64,000 bases of DNA. Source: Physella acuta. Its lineage: Eukaryota > Mollusca > Gastropoda > Physidae. The notes beneath the pieces are model-generated. The model saw nothing but the letters and a program-made list of their open reading frames with translations, did not search any database and was not told where the DNA came from. The DNA lies in assembly GCF_028476545.1 (NCBI RefSeq), contig NW_026731977.1, positions 62,001-126,000 of the forward strand, read 5' to 3'. Position 1 is the first letter of the stretch; every line of letters begins with the position of its first letter. Below are positions 22,761-33,802 of the stretch, piece by piece. A program made the translations under genes and the position numbers.

Positions 22761-22784
22761 CGTAGGCTTGAGGTGTCAGTACCA

Positions 22785-22787
<3 letters not shown>

Positions 22788-22829
<42 letters not shown>
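22788..22829. repeat. (TA)n microsatellite
   Basis: About 20 uninterrupted TA dinucleotides. Confidence 0.97.
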
Positions 22830-22833
<4 letters not shown>

Positions 22834-23519
22834 AATATAAAAATATGCACATTTGTCTTTGATCATCCTAACAACTTTAAGCGTTTGACTTCCAAAGTGT
22901 GTGTACTTCACAGCTTTCGTGTAAAAAAATTACTGTATAATTACGTTGAAAATTAGACTCAACTACCTTGAGGCTATTCCAGTTTATAATGTACATTTTT
23001 AATTTTATTGTACTTTCAAAGGTGTCATTTTGCCAGCACACTTTAGTTAATGAGTAACACCAGCCTGTGTTTAATATGGGGACAGATTTTTAAAAAGACA
23101 TTTTTAAAGAACTCCACAAGAAATTGTTTAAAAGTTTTAAGTCATTAACTATCGTTTTACAAGGCGTTCTTTGAGGGAGTTTGACACCAGAAAATATAAT
23201 CGTGAAAATTTTATTTAAAAAGTAGTGTTTAACTTTTTTATTAACACAAACTCTAAGATCGTGTAACTTTTTATCAAACAAAACTCCAAGGCCTTGGAAC
23301 TATTTGGATGAACGAGAGCCGATGCAGGTAGTGAATGTCTTCTTTAACATCATTTAATTTGATGCTGAAATTTTAAAACAGCAAATAACAAAGCATTATT
23401 TTCCGATTATAGAAGCAGTATTCAAAGTACGTAACTAAACAATTCTCTCTGTCTCTATTGTTTACTCCCTCCCCCCCCCCTCTCTCTCTCTTTCACTTTG
23501 CTAACCCGGTCGTTCCGAG
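22830..23519. other. Probable intron sequence upstream of the 23520 exon
   Basis: No gene is recognised. The last 90 bases become pyrimidine-rich (CCCTCCCCCCCCCCTCTCTC) and include TTTGCTAAC, a branch-point-like motif, before the first AG at 23518-23519. A minus-strand open frame at 23090-23281 resembles no known protein. Confidence 0.45.
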
Positions 23520-23664
23520 TTGTTCGAATCCGTGTTCAAGTTTTTGGAAAATCCCACGTAAAGGAAATTAAATCGGCTGGGCTTAGTGCTGCCCACATTA
23601 TCCCTTTACATGGCGAGGTCAAGAAACATATGGACTCCACTTCATCTGCCCAATGGATCGTTAG
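23520..23664 (+). CDS. Internal coding exon of an unrecognised host gene (exon n)
   Basis: A 145-base exon read with two leading bases. It includes RVQVFGKSHVKEIKSAGL, SAAHIIPLHGEVKKHM and STSSAQWIV, which look like ordinary globular protein rather than repeat. The acceptor is a long pyrimidine tract and the first AG after it; the donor is TTAG|GTCTAA, a weak site. The exon ends with two bases of a codon, and the next exon (24777) supplies exactly the third. The frame stays open past the donor to 23701, so the 3' limit is not certain. I do not recognise the protein family. Confidence 0.5.
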
Positions 23665-23775
23665 GTCTAAAGATAAATATATATACCAGCTAATCAATTA
23701 GCGAATACATGATCAACTTATGAATTAGCGAATAAATGACCAGCCAACCAATTAAAGAAGAAATGACCAGCAAAT

Positions 23776-23883
<108 letters not shown>

Positions 23884-24180
23884 GTTGCTATTTCCCCTCA
23901 GTGTGTCCTGTGGGCTTTACTCCACCCAACTCTAATCTGTTGTAGGTCCTGACCGGCACGCTTTGTTGGACATGTAATAACCGGGCCACTACTGAAATAA
24001 CCGGGCCACTCCAGGCTGTTTGGTCACCCCCGGATATTCTACTCCATCCCTAGGGTCAATATTGGAGCAGAACTCTGGGCAAACGGTTTTTAAAACGTGT
24101 TGTGTAGAGCCAGGAGATGAACTCTTTTGTCTGGGACTTATGGAGGGCTGACCTACTAGACACGGGTGGGACTCAGCAGG

Positions 24181-24620
24181 TTTAAAGACGAGATGACCAG
24201 CCAATCAATTAAAGACGAGATGACCAGCCAATCAATTAAAGACGAGATGACCAGCCAATCAATTAAAGACGAGATGACCAACCAATCAATTAAAGACGAG
24301 ATGACCAGCCAACTAATCAAAGGAGAAATGACCAGCCAATCAATTAAAGAGAGATGACCAGGCAACTAATTAAAGGAGAAATGACCAGCCAATCAATTAA
24401 AGAGAGATGACCAGGCAACTAATTAAAGGAGAAATGACCAGCCAATCAATTAAAGAGAGATGACCAGGCAACTAATTAAAGGAGAAATGACCAGCCAATC
24501 AATTAAAGAGAGATGACCAGGCAACTAATTAAAGGAGAAATGACCAGCCAATCAATTAAAGAAGAAATCACCAAGCAACAAATTAAAGAGAAATGACCAG
24601 CTAACTAATTAAAAGAGAAA
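24181..24620. repeat. Minisatellite, 27-bp unit passing into a 53-bp dimer
   Basis: GAGATGACCAGCCAATCAAT repeats five times. From about 24300 a dimer alternates GACCAGCCAATCAATTAAAG with GACCAGGCAACTAATTAAAG. Isolated relatives occur near 23736-23778. Confidence 0.92.
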
Positions 24621-24776
24621 TGAATAAAAACGAATGGAAGAAGAAATTACTTACGAACCAGCGAACTAATTAGATAGATGCAGTAAAGAGACCAAAAACT
24701 ACAACTTAAAAAGACGTTGAATGATATTTTCTAAATATTATTTTTTCATTTCACCCTGAAGCCTGTTTTATTTTAG

Positions 24777-24981
24777 GGCAGTAGAGGTCACTTGGCGACC
24801 TATTTCCGAACTTGTTGAAAACTTCAAGAGTGAAGAGCTCTTCAATTCACTTCGTTTCTTGATTCCCCGCCAGGAGGAGTTCTCTTCAAAACTTGGCTGG
24901 AGGCGAGTGCAGGTTTCAAAGAGGCAAAACCAGTATTATCGTGACGTCAATCTTATGAAAGAAATCCAGAGATACCACTAA
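24777..24981 (+). CDS. Terminal coding exon of an unrecognised host gene (exon n+1)
   Basis: 205 bases that code for 67 residues plus a TAA stop, after one base that completes the codon begun at the 23664 donor. Segments include TWRPISELVENFKSEELF, NSLRFLIPRQEEFSSKLGW and YYRDVNLMKEIQRYH. The composition is mixed and rich in charged and aromatic residues, unlike the repeat-derived frames of the window. The acceptor TGTTTTATTTTAG is good. It is followed by a run of 18 G. I cannot name the family; it is probably the C-terminus of an intracellular protein. Confidence 0.62.
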
Positions 24982-25527
24982 AGGATCTGACAGCGGCCTA
25001 GGGGGGGGGGGGGGGGGGAGGGGGGTGAATGGTGGCTAGAACACCCCCACTGAGATGTAATGTGGTGTGTTTTTATAATGTGTTGTTTCAAACTAATCGC
25101 GAATATTTAAACTAATAGTTTAAAGAAAAATTTTGGAAGACGAACTGTGATTTTTTAAATTAATGCATTGTGTACAAACGTGACGTAAAACAGTGAACCT
25201 GACGATACAGCAGGGTCAGCCGTTTGCTCAAGTCGTTTTGTTGTGTAGCTTTATTTGATCACTCACACTTCACCTTTGTTTGTCTGTTTTACGTGTTACA
25301 TGTAGATAGCGCTGGCCCTACATACAGGACCTACTCGGTTGTTTTCTAATGAGATATTCGTGTTATTTGTGTCGAGACTTGAGACTAGTGTCTTCAGACT
25401 ACCCTGACAAGATGTCTTTAGTGATGTCTGTACTGGTAATATTCTACAGTATCGACTTGGTAAACAAAAACAGTACTTTCGGGTTGTTCATTTATCACGG
25501 CCCGCAGGTTTGGTCGATATTACACCC
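24982..25527. other. Downstream flank of the terminal exon
   Basis: Contains a long poly(G) run (about 25001-25018). No AATAAA was seen close to the stop codon. An open frame from 25349 is unique for its first 50 codons and then runs into the minisatellite; it is not convincing as a gene. Confidence 0.45.
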
Positions 25528-26090
25528 ACGGTACCCACCCCAACCCCACTGTACCCACCCCAACCCCCGCTGTACCCACCCCCGCTGTACCCACCCCAAC
25601 CCCCGCTGTACCCACCCCCGCTGTACCCACCCAACCCCCGCTGTACCCACCCCCACCCCCTCTGTACCCACCCCCGCTGTACCCACCCCCGCTGTACCCA
25701 CCCCCACCCCCGCTGTACCCACCCCCTCTGTACCCACCCCCGCTGTACCCACCCCCGCTGTACCCACCCCAACCTCCTATGTACCCACCCCAACCCCCGC
25801 TGTACCCACCCCCGCTGTACCCACCCCCGCTGTACCCACCCCCGCTGTACCCACCCCCGCTGTACCCACCCCAACCCCCGCTGTACCCACCCCAACCCCC
25901 GCTGTACCCACCCCCACCCCCGCTGTACCCACCCCAACCCCCGCTGTACCCACCCCAACCTCCTATGTACCCACCCCAACCCCCGCTGTACCCACCCCCG
26001 CTGTACCCACCCCCGCTGTACCCACCCCCGCTGTACCCACCCCCGCTGTACCCACCCCAGCCCCCTCTGTACCCACCCCAACCCCCTTTG
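25528..26090. repeat. C-rich minisatellite, 15- and 21-bp units, about 33 copies
   Basis: CCCGCTGTACCCACC (15 bp) alternates with a 21-bp form holding CCCCAACC. The period is a multiple of three, so all frames on both strands stay open and encode VPTPA, CTHPR or YPPPL repeats. The minus strand is G-rich (GGGTGGGTACAGCGGGGG) and could fold into G-quadruplexes. Confidence 0.95.
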
Positions 26091-26234
26091 TCCGACCCAC
26101 AAACAACAGATGAATCTGTTGTTTCCTTTCACTGCTGTTGTCATGGTAACCTGTAGTTGTCCGGGTACCACACTAGATCATCATTGGTAAACACTGGGTT
26201 CAAATCAGTAGTAGTGATTGGTAGGTTGATTATA

Positions 26235-26565
26235 TCGGGAATCACGTGATACCCTGTCAAGAAACCTCTAATGTGTGGCAGATCACGTGATGAACCCTGT
26301 CAAGAACCCTCTAATGTGTGGCAGATCACGTGATAAACCCTGTCAAGAACCCTCTAATGTGTGGCAGATCACGTGATGAACCCTGTCAAGAACCCTCTTT
26401 GTGTGGCAGATCACGTGATGAACCCTGTCAAGAACCCTCTAATGTGTGGCAGATCACGTGATGAACCCTGTCAAGAACCCTCTAATGTGTGGCAGATCAC
26501 GTGATGAACCCTGTCAAGAACCCTCTAATGTGTGGCAGATCACGTGATGAACCCTGTCACTAACA
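26235..26565. repeat. Minisatellite, 43-bp unit, eight copies, each with TCACGTGA
   Basis: The core AACCCTGTCAAGAACCCTCT joins TGTGGCAGATCACGTGATG. TCACGTGA starts at 26242, 26283, 26326, 26369, 26411, 26454, 26497 and 26540. Confidence 0.95.
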
Positions 26566-26694
26566 AAACAAAATGCTCCTGCCTTGTGCTTGATAATTTA
26601 TGCAGCGCTAAATAAATATTTATCGTTAATTAAAGAATCCATTAATTTCATCAGTTGACAGATAGAAATAATAAAATCTACTCTGGCGTACTAA

Positions 26695-26990
26695 ATACAG
26701 AGCGTGGTGTAGTATCCACGTTAAGAGCTAACATATCGTGTTGTAGTGATCACGTTTAGAGCTAACATATCGTGTTGTAGTGATAACATTTGAGCTAACA
26801 TATAGTTGTGATCACATTTAGAGCTAACATACCGTTGTGATCACATTTAGAGCAAACATATTGTGGTGTAGTGATCACGTTTAGAGCTAACATACCATTG
26901 TGATCACATTTAGAGCAAACATATTGTGGTGTAGTGATCACGTTTAGAACTAACATACCCTTGTGATCACGTTAGAGCTAAAATTATAAT
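26695..26990. repeat. Degenerate minisatellite, GATCACGTTTAGAGCTAACA
   Basis: About eight copies of a 27-35-bp motif (TGTGATCACATTTAGAGC) with insertions of CGTGTTGTAG. Confidence 0.85.
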
Positions 26991-27450
26991 GTCTACTCTA
27001 GCTGCTGTATTCTATACATAATAATTTGATACAAAAATTCGGATATAGTTGTGATGCCAAGTGTTTTATGTTTATTGTAAAAACAATAGAGATCGTATTT
27101 GTTACGTCACATCTTCTTATCTTCCTTCGTTACGTCACGTCACACGAGGTGATTGGGGTCCCTAATGGTCGTCCATTTGGACATGCGGCCAACAACAACA
27201 GGCTTCACCAAAGCGTAGGGGTGGGGGGGGGGGAATGGGAAAGTACCAAGTCATCTCCACCCACACCCTTTAAAGCCCCTCTCCCCATCGTTTTATCCAT
27301 AACATCCAGCGTCTAAAATGTGATCGCTCAGTACTGCTTAAGAAGAGAAAACTAGGTCTTTTAGATGTACAACTGTCAAGTACAAATCTCATGATTTTTT
27401 GAACAGCGTTTCTTTAAGAAAAACTAAAGAAAAGAGTTGTCTTGCTTAAA
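26991..27450. other. Unique DNA before the 27451 exon
   Basis: Contains a G-run near 27222-27231. An open frame at 27026-27316 has no recognisable content. The last 60 bases before 27451 are AG-rich and could be 5' untranslated sequence. Confidence 0.45.
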
Positions 27451-27528
27451 ATGGATTCTCCGGGAATTCCCCTAAGGCGGTGTCGTGACAAATTTTTGTC
27501 CCAACAACACATCCCAGACCGTGTCAGC
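27451..27528 (+). CDS. Possible first coding exon of a host gene, 26 codons
   Basis: The ATG at 27451 sits in a good start context (AAAATGG). The frame runs MDSPGIPLRRCRDKFLSQ, then QHIPDRVS, and ends exactly at a perfect donor, GTGAGT at 27529. The exon is phase 0. The sequence is not repetitive and is richer in GC than its flanks. I recognise no family from 26 residues. A conserved-looking block with an X-box follows within 250 bp. Confidence 0.42.
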
Positions 27529-27758
27529 GTGAGTACTCGTGGCGCGTGCCGGCACTCACCGTGGTGTTGTGGCAATTAGTATCAGCTGTGTGAAGACGTC
27601 ACCCCCGTGTGATGTATGCTGTCACTTGTCAAATGTCAGCCTCGTTTTAATGTGACGCCTAGGGTACCAGGCGCCAATAACAGAAGGCGCCCGAGCTCGC
27701 GCTGTCTTATCATAAATTATCACGTAATCATCGTCTGTTCATCTTTCTTCTCATTATC

Positions 27759-27773
27759 GTTTCCATAGCAACC
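27759..27773 (+). promoter_or_regulatory. RFX-type X-box motif, copy 1
   Basis: GTTTCCATAGCAACC matches the RFX consensus GTTNCCATNGNAAC at nearly every position. RFX factors control ciliary genes in animals. Whether it is used here is unknown. Confidence 0.55.
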
Positions 27774-28056
27774 GAATGTTTCAGTAATTTTCTGGCAAAA
27801 TAATTACCCGAATTGAGCATTAATTATCTATTTTAACATCGAATATTGTGTCGATAGAACAAAGTATCAGCTTTAACATGTTACCTGCTTAAGCCACATG
27901 AGCAGATGATGGCAGAGTTTAAAAAAATGTCTGTCAAGAAATGTGTTCTGTAATAAACTGATAGGCATGACGTACATGTACTAATTTGTTGAAAACTGCC
28001 AGTTAGCTAGGTGCAGTTGTATGGTTAATATGACAGCGTGTCTATAGGATGTGAGG

Positions 28057-28120
28057 CAGTGGCACTTCATGGTGTCAGCCCCTCCCCCCCCCCTTCCGCT
28101 ACAAACACAAAAAGAAAAAA

Positions 28121-28193
<73 letters not shown>

Positions 28194-28325
28194 TTAACCG
28201 AACAGGCAAAAGCATTTTTCTCTCATATATTTTGCAATTTTTCGTCTTGGTGTCACCCCCCCCCCCCCCTAAATGGTGTCACCCGGTGCGGTACGCACCC
28301 CCACCCTCTCCTCGCGAAGCCTCTG
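28057..28325. mobile_element. Probable hAT-type short element, 269 bp
   Basis: The right end, reverse-complemented, reads CAGAGGCTTCGCGAGGAGAG, and the left end reads CAGTGGCACTTCATGG. Both ends are followed inward by GGTGTCA(C/G)CC-type motifs like those of the 22274 element. Flanks ATGTGAGG and ATATGTGG agree at six of eight bases. A (TA)n run fills the middle (28122-28190). Confidence 0.6.
28122..28190. repeat. (TA)n microsatellite
   Basis: About 34 uninterrupted dinucleotides inside the hAT-type element. Confidence 0.97.
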
Positions 28326-30126
28326 ATATGTGGTGTGGTGTGTGAGGTGTGGTTAGTGTAATGTGTTGTGTGGTATATGTGTTGTGATGTGTGTTGGTGT
28401 GATGAGGGTGATGTGGCCCGCTTGAATTCTATACCCCCGCTTTTAAAAATACATCGGTATTTTAAATCGGAAGATTATATTAGGGGGGGGGGGTAAGGTC
28501 ACATTTAGGCGCGAGAGGGGGGGGGTGGGACTAATCACGCTTAGAAACTCCTTTACTAAACGGGAGGAAATGAAAAGAAAAAGATCCTCACGCAGATAAA
28601 TGTAATGAGATTTTCAAAAAACAATTAACATGTGAAAAATGCCGTTTACTGCATTGTTTAACAAAACTCAATAGCGTCTTTACAATGCGTATGCTATTTT
28701 GAACACAGTCATGTGATAGATGTAGATAACTTCTGTACTGCAGTGATGTATTTTGGGGTGTTGATAGACACCCCCCCCCCCCCCTTATCCATTTAGTTAC
28801 CACCCCTGTCCGTTCAATTACCACCCCTGGCCATTCATCTACCACCTCTATGTATTGAATTCTATCCCAGCCCGGCGAGTTACATCCCCTTTCCCGTAGT
28901 TTTCGCCCTTGCCGAACATCATCGTAAAACACAAAAGCCGTCTAATTTTCTCGGTGTAAAAAACATTTTGTCAGCATCAAAAACTCTGTGCTGCAGACAA
29001 ACTCGAGGCAATCAGAACCAGACGGGCAAAAAAAAAATCATAAATAATCAGAGCGAACACGTTCCCTGCCCTAATGGCGACATATGGGTCTGTTTCCATT
29101 CACACGGGCTGAATCGCTCTCTGATCAATCGGGTTTCAGAAGTAAATATTTCAAACTTTGAGTGGTGTGATGATTAACACTAGCAGGCTGTATGTCAGTC
29201 GCCTGCACTGGGGCATCTGATTACGCTGGACCATTAGAAAGTCATGTCATTGGACCATTAGAAAGTCATGTCATACTAATGAGTTGGGTTCACGCCAGAG
29301 TTGTCCCTCGCTGAAATATTGGCAGTCAGTTGTCAGGTGTCATACTTTTAAAAAATTGTTCTCAAACGTGCGTAGGAAAAAAAATGGACCAAAAATTATT
29401 CAGTTAAGGTATTGATTGATTTCAAATGTTAAATGGTCGCAGTGTTTAATGAAACCATCGAACTCGCAGTACTGTTGTTTGATTCTGGCAGGGGACTCAG
29501 GCGATGAAACGATTTTATTTTAAGCTTTTATGTAGTTACTAATGTGTTCGTTTGCATTTTGTGAGTTTGTGGCGAATCTATTAACTCAATTTTGACCCAT
29601 TTTCAATGCACTGGTTTCGTTTATACTTTACAGATTTATTTGTCTTTGATGACAATGCAAGAATATATATTTTTAACCTGAAGACATCTTAGTTTAGTAA
29701 TTAAAATTAGTCATTAAAATTTAAGATCAATAAACTCTAAAATAGATACTAAAAGGGGAGGTAACAAGATTAAATACTAGCAATCCCTGTATCAGTTGGC
29801 CGACGGTTGTGAACTGTTTTTGTTTGTTGTCTGATTGATTGCGTGGCTGAGGAGGAGCAGATAAAGATAATTGTCTATTAGAGATTGCCTGCTACTGATC
29901 GCTAAGAGACCTCATGAGCGACTAAAGATGTTTTATAAAAAATAGTTTATCCATTTTTTCAGTGCGTTTAAAACCGTATCATCAGCAACATTTTTTAATG
30001 TTTTTTTTTCTAACCTTTTCTAACAATCAGTTTAGGACGTTTTCATGAAGGTCAACATGCATTACTGTGGTCAAACTTGTCCTGACATGACTGGTCAATT
30101 TTTTTGCTCACACGCCGGTTCCAATT
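28326..30126. other. Unique DNA with poly(G)/poly(C) runs, no gene supported
   Basis: G-runs lie near 28484 and 28517, and a C-run near 28769-28783. Near 29229-29275 a 24-bp motif (GGACCATTAGAAAGTCATG) is doubled. 28968-29177 is open for 69 codons but starts without an ATG. About 29520-29640 resembles 44367-44520 (see the dispersed repeat entry). Confidence 0.5.
29520..29640 (+). repeat. Dispersed repeat, AAGCTTTTAT family, copy 1
   Basis: Shares AAGCTTTTATNTAGTT, TGTTCGTTTG and TAACTCAATTTTGACC, in the same order, with 44367-44520. A partial relative lies at 37029-37150. This suggests an old dispersed element whose family I cannot name. Confidence 0.45.
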
Positions 30127-30141
30127 GTTTCCATAGCAACC
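30127..30141 (+). promoter_or_regulatory. RFX-type X-box motif, copy 2
   Basis: GTTTCCATAGCAACC, identical over 15 bp to the motif at 27759, with different flanks. Confidence 0.55.
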
Positions 30142-30865
30142 AGTAAATCTGGCACAAGACAACCGTTTTAGTTAGTTTTCCTGTATTTCTGTAGGAAAAA
30201 GGACATTCGATTAGTAAACCGAATTAAATGCGTGCCTCGAGACACCATTTGTGAGACGAGCTATTAGTATTCATACATCCAGTTACTTTGTGTAAACATT
30301 TGCATATCAAAGCCTGCATCTAAACCGTTAAACATGACTACATTGTCATAGTTTAGTGACACGCTTAGCTTACAGTCACTTTACCATTACAGTAATGTGG
30401 CCAGAGTAAATGGCTGTGTTGGTACAGTAGTTGATTCATTGATTTAACGTTTTTAAAGAGAACTGGACTAAGGTCATTGCCTTGTTAGTTAGTAAAGTGA
30501 TTCTTTTAATATTCACCACACCCACAATCATTCGTCATTCCAAAATAAATCTTCACCCCAAACAGACATACGTTATCTAACAATCAATTCTGACCAAATA
30601 ATTACTCATCACCATATCACACTAACAATTACACATCACACAACAGTCATGCACAACTCCAACAATCATTCACTATTCCGACAATCAAACGTCCCCCTTC
30701 AATCATACATTGCTTCTACACCACTACACTATATAATATCATATACAATATATCCCATATATATCATTATAATATGTCTCCCTTTCGACATCATATATAC
30801 ATCTCATACACGCATGTGTAATGCATAAGTTGCATGTTACACCATTTCATATGTAGAGTTCAACA
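30142..30865. other. Unique DNA, no gene seen
   Basis: ACAATCATTC-like motifs recur loosely between 30520 and 30700. No other feature is supported. Confidence 0.5.
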
Positions 30866-30867
30866 CA

Positions 30868-31730
30868 CTCTCAACTCAAGTCTTTCATATGTCAAGGTCA
30901 ACACACACTCATGTCTTTCATAAGTCAAGGTCAACACACACTCATGTCTTTCATATGTTAAGGTCAACACACACTCATGTCTTTCATATGTTAAGGTCAA
31001 CACACACTCATGTCTTTCATATGTTAAGGTCAACACACACTCATGTCTTTCATATGTTAAGGTCAACACACACTCATGTCTTTCATAAGTCAAGGTCAAC
31101 ACACACTCATGTATTTCATATGTTAAGGTCAACACACACTCATGTATTTCATATGTTAAGGTCAACACACACTCATGTATTTCATATGTTAAGGTCAACA
31201 CACACTCATGTATTTCATATGTTAAGGTCAACACACACTCATGTATTTCATATGTTAAGGTCAACACACACTCATGTATTTCATATGTTAAGGTCAACAC
31301 ACACTCATGTCTTTCATATGTTAAGGTCAACACACACTCATGTATTTCATATGTTAAGGTCAACACACACTCATGTCTTTCATAAGTCAAGGTCAACACA
31401 CACTCATGTATTTCATATGTTAAGGTCAACACACACTCATGTATTTCATATGTTAAGGTCAACACACACTCATGTATTTCATATGTTAAGGTCAACACAC
31501 ACTCATGTATTTCATATGTTAAGGTCAACACACACTCATGTATTTCATATGTTAAGGTCAACACACACTCATGTATTTCATATGTTAAGGTCAACACACA
31601 CTCATGTATTTCATATGTTAAGGTCAACACACACTCATGTATTTCATATGTTAAGGTCAACACACACTCATGTATTTCATATGTTAAGGTCAACACACAC
31701 TCATGTATTTCATATGTTAAGGTCAGTACA
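30868..31730. repeat. Minisatellite, 33-bp unit, about 26 copies
   Basis: TCAACACACACTCATGTATT is followed by TCATATGTTAAGG. A sub-variant with CTTTCATAAGTCAAGG is interspersed. The unit is a multiple of three, so 278- and 295-codon frames stay open on opposite strands; both are repeat translations. Confidence 0.97.
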
Positions 31731-32434
31731 CGCTCAACTTAGATTTTCATGTCAAGGTCATAGTATTTTATATTAGAATAAAAAAAACGCCAATGTCATA
31801 TGGATTTTACAAAAAGTTGTTGACTATTTAATTCTTTATACACATCTAAACACCATCATGAACAGCTTTGGCTACACATGTTGAGTGTAAAGGAGGGGCT
31901 AACAAAAAGTCCAACACAGCGAATGGACATAGTAAAGTAGCAATCTCTTAATTCAGTCGGGCGAGCTGCATATTTGAAACGTTTCTCTTGCTCACACTAT
32001 CAGGAGACAGATGCAGGACAGTGTGGGTGGGTGGGGGCAGGTGGGGGGAGGGGGGAGGCAGGTGGGGGAGGGGGTCAGAATGGAGGAATGACAAGATAAG
32101 AGTGAAGGGTGGTGACTGTGTTGGGTAGGGGGGGGTGGGGGGAGGGGACTTGGGGAAGACAAACAGACCAAAGTGAATAGAGAGAGGGGGGGTGCATATT
32201 GAGATTAGAGATTAAGAGAATGGAGGTGAGGCAAAGAAAAGGAGATTAAGATGGAGAATGTGATGTACAAAATACTAGAGAGTCATGAAAAAAGGCGAGA
32301 TGGACTAAGTAATTGAAACAAAAACCTACCTAGATAAAGCCAAGCGGCCCTAACAATTTAACCTGTACATTAGGTCACGGGAATGTGTAGTAAGTCGGGT
32401 GTGTCTTGTTGTACTGTTTCGTCACATTCGTCAC
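31731..32434. other. Unique DNA with a G-quadruplex-prone block
   Basis: 32025-32074 has at least six G-runs of three or more with short loops (GGGTGGGTGGGGGCAGG and on). 32100-32260 is purine-rich. No gene is seen. Confidence 0.6.
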
Positions 32435-32865
32435 AGTATTCTAGGCCATTGGACGGTTTAACCAATATTCTAGGCCATTGGACGGTTTAACCAGTATTCT
32501 AGGCCATTGGACGGTTTAACCAGTATTCTAGGCCATTGGACGGTGTAATCAATATTCTAGGCCAGTGGACGGTTTAACCAATATTCTAGGCCATTGGACG
32601 GTTTAACCAGTATTCTAGGCCATTGGACGGTGTAATCAATATTCTAGGCCAGTGGACGGTTTAACCAATATTCTAGGCCAGTGGACGGTTTAACCAATAT
32701 TCTAGGCCATTGCACGGTTTAACCAATATTCTAGGCCAGTGGACGGTTTAACCAATATTCTAGGCCAGTGGACGGTTTAACCAATATTCTAGGCCAGTGG
32801 ACGGTTTAACCAACATTCTAGGCCATTGGACGGTTTAACCAATATTCTAGGCCAGTGGACGGTTT
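32435..32865. repeat. Minisatellite, 29-bp unit, left part, about 15 copies
   Basis: The core TATTCTAGGCCATTGGACGG is followed by TTTAACCAA. The array is cut by the hAT-type element at 32866 and resumes at 33803. Confidence 0.95.
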
Positions 32866-33516
32866 CAGAGGAGTAGCGAGGGGGGGGGGCGAGGAGTGCA
32901 TATGTCCCCGGGCGCCGACCTTAGAGGGCGCCAAAATTGGCTGTAAAAACAAATTAAAATATCATTTTAGCTGCAGTTTTGCATTATAAATATAACTAAA
33001 CCGCGAGTGATCTCCCCTAAACTTTCTCGAATATTCTTATATAAAATAACAGGGGATGGGAACTCGGGCTATAGACATGATTTTTAATCCATTTTAAATA
33101 CTAAAAGTTTTAAAAATAGAATAAAATCTCGTAGACAAATTAATTGCACACCAAGTGAACGCCAAATAAAAAAGCGCATAATAGTGCGCAATATTATTAG
33201 TACTTTTAAAATTTACATTAGTTTTTTGAGAAATCGGAAGTAGCGTAAATTAGTACCTCCAGTCAACGGAAATTACTCAAAATTTACCAGAAGGTAGAGA
33301 ATTAGATCTTTTACTTACATGGGAAATTTCATTTATCTATCTGAAATAGTACTCAAGTTATAGGCTTTTGAAAAATTCAAAGTAGAAAAAGTACCACTTC
33401 CGGTTATCGGAAATCGCTCAAAAGTTGATACGGATCTACGATTTTGATAAAATACTTATATATGAAATTTCATCAACCTAGCTGTAACGGTACTCAAGTT
33501 ATCGTGTTTACACACG

Positions 33517-33548
<32 letters not shown>

Positions 33549-33802
33549 CACACACAGACATACGGACAAGATTGCAAAATTATGTTTTTCCGTATCAGTG
33601 AGGTGTAAAACGTCGAGATTTGTAAAAATCTCGATTTTTTTTTTTTGCACGATTACAAGACTTTCTCTATACTTCGTATATACGAGAAAGTAAAAATATA
33701 TGGGTGAGCGGATGCTAACTTGACAATTGAAAGGCTGTTCCCGAGGGGGGCGCCAAATTGAAAGTTTGTCCCCGGACGCCGGGAAGGGTCGCTACACCTC
33801 TG
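32866..33802. mobile_element. hAT-type element, 937 bp, inserted in the 29-bp array
   Basis: The left end is CAGAGGAGTAGCGAGG and the right end reverse-complemented is CAGAGGTGTAGCGACC. The flanks GACGGTTT (32858-32865) and GACTGTTT (33803-33810) form an 8-bp duplication with one change, and both lie in the minisatellite motif. GGGCGCC and GGCGCCAAA motifs occur inside both ends. The middle holds diverged repeats ending in TCAAGTTAT, a (GACA)n run near 33519-33546 and a hairpin TCGAGATTTGTAAAAATCTCG. No transposase frame is seen. Confidence 0.85.

Noticed and set aside
25349-26190. Proline-rich or Cys/His-rich proteins of 125-254 codons
   Set aside because: All frames of both strands are open because the repeat period is a multiple of three. 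There is no independent coding signal.
30860-31776. Two overlapping proteins of 278 and 295 residues on opposite strands
   Set aside because: Pure translations of a 33-bp minisatellite.
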